Positions 46,434 through 54,378 of a DNA stretch of 64,000 nucleotides are shown here, piece by piece (position 1 is the stretch's first letter; every line of letters starts with the position of its first letter). Made by a program: the position numbers and the translations under genes. Source of the DNA: Pedobacter suwonensis (GTDB lineage Bacteria; Bacteroidota; Bacteroidia; Sphingobacteriales; Sphingobacteriaceae); NCBI RefSeq assembly GCF_900111825.1, contig NZ_FOJM01000009.1, positions 124,001 through 188,000 of the forward strand. Direction: 5' to 3'. A model generated the notes under the pieces. It saw nothing but the letters and a program-made list of their open reading frames with translations, ran no database searches and was not told the origin of the DNA.

Positions 46434-46455
46434 GCGGTTGTTTTTTTAAAAAAGC

Positions 46456-46699
46456 GACGTTCAGCGTCTGACAAGTTATCGAAGACTTGTTATCCTTTCA
46501 CCAAACGTTCCTACGGAACGAAAAAGCTACTTCCTTTTTAGGTTACCCATAACACGTCCTTACGGGACGCACCTAACTCTCCCAGGTCTCCGGAGTATTC
46601 TGAAACGATATGGATGAACAACGAAAAGAGAATCTCAGCTGCGCCTATTATTGAGTTTGTAAACTCAATTCCATTTGTAAATCCGTAGGAGACGCTACG
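46456..46699. repeat. Row of six short hairpins
   Basis: In 245 bp: GACG/CGTC (46456-46468), ACAAGT/ACTTGT (46471-46490), CGTTCC-TAC-GGAACG (46506-46520), CGTCC/GGACG (46555-46569), TTGAGTTT-GT-AAACTCAA (46651-46668) and CGTAG/CTACG (46684-46699). A minus-strand frame across it has no gene-like features. It looks like a REP-type hairpin cluster. Confidence 0.55.
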
Positions 46700-46744
46700 C
46701 TTAACTCTACGAACAGATATGTGCTCACAGACCAAGGGTACTTT

Positions 46745-46776
46745 CAAAAAAAAGGTCCCGATTTATACCGAGACCT
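46745..46776 (-). terminator. Intrinsic terminator of mqo
   Basis: AGGTCCCG pairs with CGAGACCT (one mismatch), and an eight-base A-run on the plus strand (U-run on the transcript) lies beyond it. It lies 25 bp after the mqo stop. Confidence 0.75.
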
Positions 46777-46800
46777 AAATAATATTTGATTTATTATAGC

Positions 46801-48318
46801 TTAAGCTACTACCGTGTTTTCTATTTTCAACACCCTTGATGTTCTTGTTCTGGTTTCTCTGCACAATTCAGGATCCTGAGCAAGTGGTTTTCCATAAGTA
46901 GGAATCATCTCTTTGATTTTTGCCTGCCATTCATCAGTGGCCAAATCATCGGCAAAACAACGATTTAACAAGTCGAGCATAATAGAAACCGCTGTTGATG
47001 CTCCGGGAGATGCGCCCAACAAGGCCGCGATAGAACCATCGGCAGCACTAACCACCTCTGTACCAAACTCTAAAATCCCACCTTTTTTCTCATCCTTTTT
47101 AATCACCTGAACGCGCTGACCAGCATATTCCAATTCCCAATCTTTTAGCTCAGCAGTTGGTAGATATTCTTTTAATGCTTCCAATCTATCTTCTGGCGAC
47201 TGCCTAACCTGTTCGATTAAATATTTTGTTAAATCGAGGTTATGTAAACCAGCCGAAATCATTGGTCGGATATTGTTAAATTTTATTGATTTTGGTAAGT
47301 CTAAAAACGATCCGTTTTTGAGAAATTTAGTCGAGAAACCTGCATATGGCCCAAACAACAATGCCTGCTTGCCATTAATCATTCGCGTATCCAGGTGCGG
47401 TACCGACATGGGTGGAGCGCCAACCGCAGCCTTACCGTAAACTTTGGCGTGGTGTTTTTTGATAATTTCTTCGTTGGTGCATTTTAACCATTGTCCGCTA
47501 ACCGGGAAACCGCCAAATCCTTTTCCTTCCGGGATATCAGATTTTTCCAACAACGGCAATGACCCGCCACCGGCACCGATAAATACAAATTTAGCTACTC
47601 TTTTGCGTTTGTCGCCACTTTCCAGATCTTTAACCTTTACAATCCAGTTCCCATCCTTATTCTTCTTTAAGTCGCGGATTTCGTGATTGAAATACAGGTT
47701 AACGTTGCTTTCTTCCTTTAAGTGGTTAAACATATCGCGGGTTAACGTACCGAAGTTGACATCAGTACCCAAATCCATTTTAGTAGCCGCAATTTTCTCG
47801 CCTTTTTTACGACCATCCATAATCAATGGTGCCCAGCTTTTTACAAGCTCAGCATCTTCTGTATATTGCATGTCGCTAAACAGATCGCATTGAGTTAAGG
47901 CATCATAGCGTTTTTTAAGATATTCGACATTCTTTTTACCCCAAACAAAACTCATGTGTGGAATATTGCGGATAAAATTGCAGGGATCAGATACCAGTCC
48001 CTTGCTCACCAGATATGACCAAAATTGCTTGGAAACCTCAAAATGCTCTGCAATTTGAACCGCTTTTTTTATTTCGATAGAACCATCTTTCTTTTCGGGG
48101 GTGTAGTTTAATTCGCAAAAAGCCGAATGTCCTGTACCAGCATTATTCCATGCATCAGAACTTTCTGCTGCCGCAATATCTAAACGTTCGTAAATTTCTA
48201 TGCTTAAATTCGGCTCTAATTGTTTTAATAAAACACCAAGGGTTGCACTCATGATGCCAGCCCCTATCAAAATTACATCAGCGTCAGTTTTGCCAACTGT
48301 CTTTTTCTTTTTTGTCAT
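46801..48318 (-). CDS. mqo: Malate:quinone oxidoreductase
   Basis: 505 residues. The FAD-binding N-terminus is ADVILIGAGIMSATLGVLLKQLEP. Family sequences include SSDAWNNAGTGHSAFCELNYTPEK, KFVFIGAGGGSLPLLEKSDIPEGKGFGGFPVSGQWL, GPYAGFSTKFLKNGS and ALLGASPGASTAVSIMLDLL. This peripheral membrane enzyme oxidises malate to oxaloacetate and passes electrons to the quinone pool, replacing or adding to NAD-dependent malate dehydrogenase. It is a single gene with its own terminator. Confidence 0.96.
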   Translation of the reverse strand: MTKKKKTVGKTDADVILIGAGIMSATLGVLLKQLEPNLSIEIYERLDIAAAESSDAWNNAGTGHSAFCELNYTPEKKDGSIEIKKAVQIAEHFEVSKQFWSYLVSKGLVSDPCNFIRNIPHMSFVWGKKNVEYLKKRYDALTQCDLFSDMQYTEDAELVKSWAPLIMDGRKKGEKIAATKMDLGTDVNFGTLTRDMFNHLKEESNVNLYFNHEIRDLKKNKDGNWIVKVKDLESGDKRKRVAKFVFIGAGGGSLPLLEKSDIPEGKGFGGFPVSGQWLKCTNEEIIKKHHAKVYGKAAVGAPPMSVPHLDTRMINGKQALLFGPYAGFSTKFLKNGSFLDLPKSIKFNNIRPMISAGLHNLDLTKYLIEQVRQSPEDRLEALKEYLPTAELKDWELEYAGQRVQVIKKDEKKGGILEFGTEVVSAADGSIAALLGASPGASTAVSIMLDLLNRCFADDLATDEWQAKIKEMIPTYGKPLAQDPELCRETRTRTSRVLKIENTVVA

Positions 48319-48540
48319 CTTAGCTTAAAGGAGTTACAAATTTAGAATGATTTTAAACATACCACGAATTTTGGAGAGATTAAATCTTAAAAAATTGCTC
48401 AAAAATTAGAAATATTTCTAGTTTTTTAACAATTAATAATCAAATTTTAATCCAAAAAACAGTTTGATCAATTAAAAACAAAAAATGCAGGTTGAAGTTT
48501 ACAAAAAGCTGGCTACTAAAACTGCTAATCGCATTGATAA

Positions 48541-48897
48541 TTAAACGGTAACATGGCTTAGAATATTAACCAACTTACCAAATGGATCTCTGGTGTAAAA
48601 CCGCCTTACACCCCATGGTTCGTTAACCGGTCCGTATTCTACAGGAAGCCCGGCCGCTTTTACCTTTTCAAATACATCATCAACATTGTCTACCTCAACG
48701 GATAAATCTGGCGTTGGTGTACCTGATCCTCCTTCAGACGCGAAACTGATCTGTACATCCATCTTTTCACCTATCGCACCGTAAGTTGCAATCCAGCCAT
48801 GGTCCATGATTAGATCAAGTCCCAAAATGTTTTTATAGAAACTGGCCGCAGCTAAAATTTCCGGCGTATCAATATTAAGTACAATTCTTTTTACCAT
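48541..48897 (-). CDS. VOC (glyoxalase/dioxygenase) family protein
   Basis: 118 residues from MVKRIVLNIDTPEILAAASFYKNILGLDL (ATG at 48895-48897). The longer frame crosses an inverted repeat and is rejected. One betaalphabetabetabeta pair is visible, ending FYTRDPFGKLVNILSH with the typical DPFGxxxN. It is probably a small metal- or ligand-binding VOC protein; the substrate is unknown. YGPVNEPWGVRRFYTRDPFG resembles bleomycin-resistance-like members. Confidence 0.8.
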   Translation of the reverse strand: MVKRIVLNIDTPEILAAASFYKNILGLDLIMDHGWIATYGAIGEKMDVQISFASEGGSGTPTPDLSVEVDNVDDVFEKVKAAGLPVEYGPVNEPWGVRRFYTRDPFGKLVNILSHVTV

Positions 48898-48926
48898 AAG
48901 GAAAAAGGTTAAATGGTATTTCATCA

Positions 48927-48977
48927 TGAGCCTGTCGCAGGAACTACCTAAATAGGATAATCGTTTCGACAGGCTCA
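48927..48977. repeat. Inverted repeat TGAGCCTGTCG...CGACAGGCTCA
   Basis: Perfect 11-bp arms (48927-48937 and 48967-48977) enclose 29 bp. It lies between the VOC and msrA genes, where it could fold in the read-through transcript. Similar TGAGCCTGTCG repeats are recalled from many bacterial intergenic regions. Confidence 0.6.
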
Positions 48978-49020
48978 ATGAGACATAAATTCAATATTGA
49001 GTGGAACTGTATTTTCCGAA

Positions 49021-49620
49021 TTAGTTTTTAAGCTTAGCTTTAAATACTTTTTCCAGTTTCTGTATTTTTGGAAGGATAACCAACCGGCAATACGGCTCAC
49101 TCCCGTTTTTGTTAAAATAATTCTGGTGATAATTTTCAGCGACATAAAAAGGCTTTGCGGCCTCTATTGCCGTCACCACTTTCTTGCCATAAGCATTGGT
49201 TTTGTTTAATTCGGCCTTGTACTTTTCTGCCAATGCTTTTTGCTCTGCTGAATGATAAAAAATTACCGATCGGTATTGTGTACCGCTATCTGCGCCCTGG
49301 CGATTTAGTGTAGTCGGATCGTGGCTTTTCCAAAAAACTTCCAATAGCTCATCGTAAGAAATCACCATTGGGTTATAGGCAATCTCCAAAACCTCGGCAT
49401 GCCCGGTAGCCCCTGTACAAACCTCTTCGTAAGTTGGGTTGCTCAACGTACCGCCTTCATAACCTGATTTTACAGAGATTACACCTTTTAATCTTTGAAA
49501 TATCGCTTCGGTACACCAAAAACAGCCCATACCAAAAGTCGCCTTTTCCGTCTTTTTTCCTTGTGCATTTGCCTGGTTTAACGACAGTATGGCAAGTAGG
49601 ATCAAAAATATTTTTCTCAT
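49021..49620 (-). CDS. msrA: Exported peptide-methionine (S)-S-oxide reductase
   Basis: 199 residues. A signal peptide (MRKIFLILLAILSLNQANAQ) precedes the catalytic motif FGMGCFWCTEAIFQ (catalytic Cys33). SVKSGYEGGTLSNPTYEEVCTGATGHAEV and GTQYRSVIFYHSAEQKALAEKYK are MsrA sequences. It reduces methionine sulfoxide in envelope proteins. There is no MsrB domain or adjacent msrB. Confidence 0.95.
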   Translation of the reverse strand: MRKIFLILLAILSLNQANAQGKKTEKATFGMGCFWCTEAIFQRLKGVISVKSGYEGGTLSNPTYEEVCTGATGHAEVLEIAYNPMVISYDELLEVFWKSHDPTTLNRQGADSGTQYRSVIFYHSAEQKALAEKYKAELNKTNAYGKKVVTAIEAAKPFYVAENYHQNYFNKNGSEPYCRLVILPKIQKLEKVFKAKLKN

Positions 49621-49843
49621 GTGTGTTTTTATTTATATCTAATTATACGCAAAATAAAAGGGTGTAGTTTGTATTAAATCAATAATGGATTTTGTATGAC
49701 AATCGCAACAAATTGTTGATTCTGCTGGTAATGTTAACAACTTAATACATTAAATAACAAATATTTAAGTCGTTATTTTATTATCAAAACACACTTATTA
49801 ACAATTCTTTTTTAAATTCGTACAACATTATAAATATAAGATT

Positions 49844-50806
49844 ATGTCTACACCGTATATCCCCTGTTTAGATTTAGGTTCCTACATCAACGGTTCTGAA
49901 GAAGATCGTAAAAGGTTTTCTGATGAATTAGGCAGGGCTTTTAACGATTCTGGTTTCGTTACCATTACCAACCATGGTTTAAGTCAGGAATTGATTGATA
50001 AACTTTACGAAAACATCAAAGCGGCATTTTCGTTACCCGTTGAAATCAAAAGGAAATATGAAAAACCAGAATTGGCAGGCCAGCGCGGCTATACCAGCGC
50101 GGGTAAAGAGACGGCTAAGGGTGCAAAGACACCTGATTTAAAAGAATTCTGGCAGATTGGGCAAGAAGTAACCGATGGCGATCCGGTTAAAAATGAATAT
50201 CCTGATAATGAAATTTTAGAGGAATTACCTGACTTTAATAAGGTAACGGGAGAAATCTATAAAAAACTGGAAGAAAACGGAACGCACTTATTGCGTGCCA
50301 TTGCCACTTATTTAGAGTTGCCGATCAATTATTTCGATCAACATGTCCATAATGGAAATTCTATTTTGAGAGGTATCCATTACTTCCCGATCGAAAACCC
50401 TGAAACCATTCCGGATGATGCGGTACGCGCAGGCGCACATGAAGACATCAACCTGATCACCTTGTTAATTGGTGCCAGTGCCGATGGTCTTGAGGTGTTA
50501 ACAAGAAGCAACGAATGGTTGCCAATTAAAGCACACCATACTGATATTGTGGTAAATGTAGGTGATATGTTGCAGCGCTTAACCAATAATAAACTAAAAT
50601 CGACAACGCACAGGGTAGTAAATCCGCCACGTGAGTTGATGAAAACTTCCCGTTACTCTGTTCCATTCTTTTTACACCCGCGCAGCGATATGGATTTAAC
50701 CAGTTTACCATCAACCATTGATGCGGAACACCCTAAAGCCTATAGCGATATGACGGCTGGTGAATACCTGGATGAAAGGTTAAGGGAAATTGGATTGAAG
50801 AAGTAG
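49844..50806 (+). CDS. 2-oxoglutarate/Fe(II) oxygenase, isopenicillin N synthase family
   Basis: 320 residues. The DIOX_N region is FSDELGRAFNDSGFVTITNHGLSQELIDKLYENIKAAFSLP. The iron ligands are His199 and Asp201 in GAHEDINLITLL and His256 in TTHRVVNPP. Arg270-x-Ser in SRYSVPFFLHP is the 2-oxoglutarate clamp. The family hydroxylates or desaturates small molecules; the substrate is unknown. No biosynthetic cluster surrounds it. A terminator follows. Confidence 0.88.
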   Translation: MSTPYIPCLDLGSYINGSEEDRKRFSDELGRAFNDSGFVTITNHGLSQELIDKLYENIKAAFSLPVEIKRKYEKPELAGQRGYTSAGKETAKGAKTPDLKEFWQIGQEVTDGDPVKNEYPDNEILEELPDFNKVTGEIYKKLEENGTHLLRAIATYLELPINYFDQHVHNGNSILRGIHYFPIENPETIPDDAVRAGAHEDINLITLLIGASADGLEVLTRSNEWLPIKAHHTDIVVNVGDMLQRLTNNKLKSTTHRVVNPPRELMKTSRYSVPFFLHPRSDMDLTSLPSTIDAEHPKAYSDMTAGEYLDERLREIGLKK

Positions 50807-50850
50807 TATGGAGTTGGGAGTCCCCAGTCTTGAGTCTCCAGCGAATTTTA
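50806..50850. repeat. Short-word repeat after the oxygenase gene
   Basis: GGAGTTGGGAGTCCCCAGTCTTGAGTCTCC combines direct words (GGAGT, GGGAGT) with their complements (AGTCTCC). It is the same type as the other word repeats in this window. Confidence 0.45.
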
Positions 50851-50861
50851 TAAAAAACATT

Positions 50862-50893
50862 AAAAGCACCAGTTTCAGCCGGTGCTTTTTTTT
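50862..50893 (+). terminator. Intrinsic terminator of the oxygenase gene
   Basis: AAAAGCACC (50862-50870) and GGTGCTTTT (50881-50889) form a 9-bp stem with a 10-nt loop, followed by T residues to 50893. Confidence 0.85.
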
Positions 50894-50943
50894 GGTCCTT
50901 TGACCATTAGCTAAAAGAGTCACTCACTTTTACATATTGACAT

Positions 50944-50960
50944 ATAAATCTTAGATTTAT
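50944..50960. promoter_or_regulatory. Operator-like palindrome upstream of the Crp-family gene
   Basis: ATAAATC-TTA-GATTTAT is perfect over 7+7 bp and lies 24 bp upstream of the regulator start. A variant, ATAAATC-TTA-AATCTAT, overlaps the start of the desaturase gene (51629-51645), which suggests one regulator binds both. Confidence 0.5.
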
Positions 50961-50983
50961 GATAGTGTTTCATTAACAAAATT

Positions 50984-51570
50984 ATGTTACCAGAGGATTA
51001 TCTAGAAAACTATCAAAACTTATTTTCGGTTTTTAGCGCCATACACCCCCTTAGTAAAGAACTCAAATCTGCTATTGTTAAAAATAGCCATATTGCTCAA
51101 GTCAAAAAGAAGACCGTAATATTAAGCGCTGGAGAAAGCAGCAATGCCATCTATTTTATTGTTTCAGGAGCCGCAAGAGTATATTATCTTGATAAAGATG
51201 GCAAGCAGACCAATACCTGGTTTTTATTCGAAAACGAATTATTGATTTCTGTTTATGGTTTCTTTACCGGGCAGCCGAGTTTCGAATATATTGAAACAAT
51301 GGAGAACACAACCTTGGTAGTTGTAAAAAAAGAAAAACTGGACGAAATATATCGCAAGTTTATGGAGTTCAATTTTATTGGCCGGAAACTGACAGAATAT
51401 TACTATATCCGTAATGAACTACAAACTAATGAATTACGGATGTTAAGCGCGAAAGAACGTTATGAAAACCTACTCAAGCGAAATCCACACTTTTCCAGCG
51501 CGTCTCTTTAGGCCATATTGCCTCTTATTTAGGCATCTCGCAGGAAACATTAAGCAGGATTAGAAAGTAA
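50984..51570 (+). pseudogene. Crp/Fnr-family regulator with a frameshift in the HTH
   Basis: The first frame gives 175 residues. It has a cNMP-binding-like domain (VKKKTVILSAGESSNAIYFIVSGAARVYYLDKDGKQTNTWFLFENELLISVYGF) and the linker ELRMLSAKERYENLLKRNPHF, then stops at 51509-51511. In the next frame the sequence continues QRVSLGHIASYLGISQETLSRIRK to the TAA at 51568-51570, the expected recognition helix and end of this family. One extra T in the four-T run at 51491-51494 would restore NPHFFQRVSLGHIA. This is a real disabling deletion, phase variation in a homopolymer or a sequencing error. The cNMP-binding region lacks an obvious RxS phosphate loop, as in many Bacteroidota members. Confidence 0.8.
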
Positions 51571-51613
51571 ATTTGTTTTTTGACTTTTATCAAAAATCAG
51601 CAACTTATACATC

Positions 51614-51646
51614 CATAGATTTGAATCAATAAATCTTAAATCTATG
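51614..51646. promoter_or_regulatory. Inverted repeat over the desaturase start codon
   Basis: CATAGATTT (51614-51622) and AAATCTATG (51638-51646) are perfect arms 15 bp apart, and the right arm includes the ATG. The inner ATAAATC-TTA-AATCTAT is related to the palindrome at 50944-50960. Confidence 0.5.
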
Positions 51647-52363
51647 TTAATTATAATCTTTATCGTATTCGGATGCTGCTTTCTTATTGAAAAAATTAAA
51701 CCGGGCTGGAAGTTGCCAAAGGTCTCAACCTGGACCGTTAGGGTTTTAGGAATTAATTTCATCCAATTGAGCATCGTTCTTTTAGCTGGCTTTACCTGGG
51801 AGAAATGGCTATCTTCTGTTTCGCTATTCCACCTTTCAAACTACATGCCCAATTGGCTGGGTGGAATCATAGCCTATTTTATTGCGACGTTTATTTTTTA
51901 TTGGTGGCACCGTTGGAGACATACAATAGATTTTTTATGGCTGGGTTTTCATCAGATTCATCATAGCCCACAACGCCTGGAGGTGATTACCTCCTTTTAT
52001 AAACATCCATTGGAAATGACTGTAAATTCGATTATTGGAAGCCTTTTAGTTTACACCTTGCTAGGTCTAAATCCCGAAGCAGGGGCTATTTACACCCTAT
52101 GTACCGCCTTAGGCGAGTTTTTCTACCATACCAATATGAAAACGCCACAATGGATTGGCTATATTTTCCAGCGGCCGGAAATGCATCGTATTCATCACGA
52201 ATATGAAAAACACATTCACAATTATGGGGATATTGTTTGGTGGGATATGTTATTCGGCACCTATAAAAACCCAAAAGAATTTAAAAGTTCATGTGGATTC
52301 GACAATGAAAAGGAACAAAAGTTATTGGATATTATGATGTTTAAAGATGTACACAGGCAGTAG
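51644..52363 (+). CDS. Sterol desaturase / fatty acid hydroxylase family protein
   Basis: 239 residues with four or so membrane segments (MLIIIFIVFGCCFLIE, VLGINFIQLSIVLLAGF, WLGGIIAYFIATFIFYWW, and SIIGSLLVYTLLGL). The di-iron histidine motifs are WWHRWRH, FHQIHHSPQ and MHRIHHEYEKHIHNYGD. Members hydroxylate or desaturate lipids in the membrane; the substrate here is unknown. It follows the Crp-like gene by 73 bp on the same strand and has a related palindrome at its start. Confidence 0.9.
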   Translation: MLIIIFIVFGCCFLIEKIKPGWKLPKVSTWTVRVLGINFIQLSIVLLAGFTWEKWLSSVSLFHLSNYMPNWLGGIIAYFIATFIFYWWHRWRHTIDFLWLGFHQIHHSPQRLEVITSFYKHPLEMTVNSIIGSLLVYTLLGLNPEAGAIYTLCTALGEFFYHTNMKTPQWIGYIFQRPEMHRIHHEYEKHIHNYGDIVWWDMLFGTYKNPKEFKSSCGFDNEKEQKLLDIMMFKDVHRQ

Positions 52364-52494
52364 ACTGTCCTTCTTCTTAATCCCCTTAAATCAGCAATTA
52401 GATAAAAATTTACTTAATTATTTCCGTGAAATAGACTTTAAGCGGATACGACATAACCTGTAAGTTAAAGGATGATGTCATTTGCAATTAGCGC

Positions 52495-52544
52495 TCAGAG
52501 TTGTCAACTTTATAGCAAACCGGCTATTAAAGTTGACAACTCTG
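52495..52544. repeat. Long inverted repeat (AGAGTTGTCAACTTT), copy 2
   Basis: TCAGAGTTGTCAACTTTA and TAAAGTTGACAACTCTGA form perfect outer arms, with a further TATAGC/GCTAT pairing inside. The same 15-base arm occurs at 34994-35039. Here it lies between two convergent genes. Confidence 0.75.
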
Positions 52545-52560
52545 AATAATACACCAAGTT

Positions 52561-54378
52561 CTATTTTTTCGATTCATCAATGGCTTTATTGATTACATCC
52601 TGAATTCTACCCCTGATTTTTAAATTGGAAAGTTTATCGGTAACAGTTGGATTTACACGGTTAGATAAAAATACATAAACCAACCCCCGTGACGGATCTA
52701 CCCAAACGCAGGTTCCGGTATATCCGGTATGACCATAAGTTTGTGGTGAGGCCAGATCAGAAGGATAATGTTTGGTGCTATCCGGGTCCCAAAGATCGAA
52801 ACCTAAACCCCTGCGGCTCACATTTGATTGTTTGGAAGTAAAAAGATCTACCGTTGTATTTTTGAAATAAGTTTCTCCTCCATAGGTACCACGGTTTAAC
52901 AACATCTGGTAAATAATGGCCAGATCGTTGGCACTGGCAAATAAACCGGCATGACCTGAAACTCCACCTGCTAAGGCCGCGCCCTGATCGTGCACATAAC
53001 CTACAAGTAAGGTTTTTCTAAAATACTTATCATCTTCGGTTGGAATGATCTGCTCCGGTTTAAAACGGTTGCGCGGCAGAAAACCTGCCGTTTGCATCCC
53101 TAGTGGCTTGTAAAAGTTTTCGTAAGTGTATTGATTTAAAGGCTCCTCGCTAATATGCTCTACAATATCTTTCATTACATACATGCTTATATCGCTGTAC
53201 ACATATTTACCCCGCGTTTTGATGGGCGAATTTAGCATCTTAGGCCACATGAAATCTTTAAAAAAGCCTTTTTTGATATAATAATTATCGGCTACTTTGG
53301 TTGGATAGGCTGCAGATGAATCTCTGCTATAATCGCCGGTTTTAACGTAATCATGAAAAGGAATGTAAGGGATAAAACCTGCCTGGTGCAACATCACTTC
53401 GCGTACCTGAATATTATTCATAGGCGTAGTGCGTGCTTTAGGAATGTACGCCCCGATATTGGTATCCAGTTTCAGTTTTCCTTCTTCAAACAAGCGCATT
53501 ACCGCTGGTGTAGTTGCCGTTATTTTCGTTACGGATGCAAGATCAAAAATATCGGTTACCTTATCTGGCACATTGCTATCATAGGTATGATTACCATAAG
53601 CCTTATTAAAAATTACTTTACCATCCTTCGCCACCAAAACCACTAATCCTGGAGTAGCTTTTTGTGCGATAGCTTCGGCAGCAATAGCATCAATTTCTTT
53701 TAAGTTGTTAGCATTTAAACCAGCATCTTCCGGAACGGTATATTTTAATCGCGTAGCTGTTGTCGTAAAACCAGACCCCATCGTATAACGGGCAGAATAA
53801 GCAGTGGTTAACTTATTTGAAGCAGCCATACCTCCAAAAATATACTGCGGTACAATAGCCGCAGCATCAGCATTGTTTTGACTGGTCCATATAATCGGCG
53901 ATCTTAACAGATCGAATGATTTTAAACCGGGTCCATTGCCAAAAAATGAAACAATTACCTGTTTATTTTTACTAATACTGTTAATGAAGTTAATGTATCG
54001 GGCCTTAGTTACCTGCTGATCATCAATCGCAACTAAAATGGTATTGAAATATTTAAGGTCATCTTCCAGATCATTCAAATTCAGGCTATCTTTATAAGAA
54101 TTAGTAGAAAACGAGGTGACCTTATCATATTTATTAGCCAGACTATCAAAAACGTTGCTATAGGCAAAGCCAAGGCTAACCGAAGCGATATTTTTTTTTG
54201 CTAATGATTTTAAAGGAATAATTCCATCCTGATTGTTTAACAAAACCGTTGTGTTAGCAATTGCATTCGCAATAGCCAATTTTTTTTCATTCGCTGTATG
54301 ATCCTGTGCGCAGGCCATTAAACATAAAATATTGCAACAAAATGCTACAGCCATAATACACAATCTATTTCGCTTCAT
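52561..54378 (-). CDS. Serine hydrolase (beta-lactamase fold) with a GH3 C-terminal-like N-domain
   Basis: 605 residues. A signal sequence ends near CLMACAQD (possible lipobox MAC). Residues about 30-215 start ANAIANTTVLLNNQDGIIPLKSLAKKNIASVSLG, typical of the second domain of GH3 beta-N-acetylglucosaminidases. The catalytic GH3 barrel is absent. Residues about 220-600 are a class C beta-lactamase-like fold: LASVTKITATTP (SxxK serine), YSDISMYVM (YxN equivalent) and YGHTGYTGT (KTG equivalent). Larger Bacteroidota proteins join a full GH3 to this esterase and process cell-wall fragments. It overlaps the amidohydrolase gene upstream by 14 bp, so the two are an operon. Confidence 0.88.
   Translation of the reverse strand: MKRNRLCIMAVAFCCNILCLMACAQDHTANEKKLAIANAIANTTVLLNNQDGIIPLKSLAKKNIASVSLGFAYSNVFDSLANKYDKVTSFSTNSYKDSLNLNDLEDDLKYFNTILVAIDDQQVTKARYINFINSISKNKQVIVSFFGNGPGLKSFDLLRSPIIWTSQNNADAAAIVPQYIFGGMAASNKLTTAYSARYTMGSGFTTTATRLKYTVPEDAGLNANNLKEIDAIAAEAIAQKATPGLVVLVAKDGKVIFNKAYGNHTYDSNVPDKVTDIFDLASVTKITATTPAVMRLFEEGKLKLDTNIGAYIPKARTTPMNNIQVREVMLHQAGFIPYIPFHDYVKTGDYSRDSSAAYPTKVADNYYIKKGFFKDFMWPKMLNSPIKTRGKYVYSDISMYVMKDIVEHISEEPLNQYTYENFYKPLGMQTAGFLPRNRFKPEQIIPTEDDKYFRKTLLVGYVHDQGAALAGGVSGHAGLFASANDLAIIYQMLLNRGTYGGETYFKNTTVDLFTSKQSNVSRRGLGFDLWDPDSTKHYPSDLASPQTYGHTGYTGTCVWVDPSRGLVYVFLSNRVNPTVTDKLSNLKIRGRIQDVINKAIDESKK

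Noticed and set aside
46538..46747. 69-codon minus-strand frame between ytxJ and mqo
   Set aside because: It runs through a row of hairpins and overlaps the mqo terminator. No start context, domain or signal supports it.
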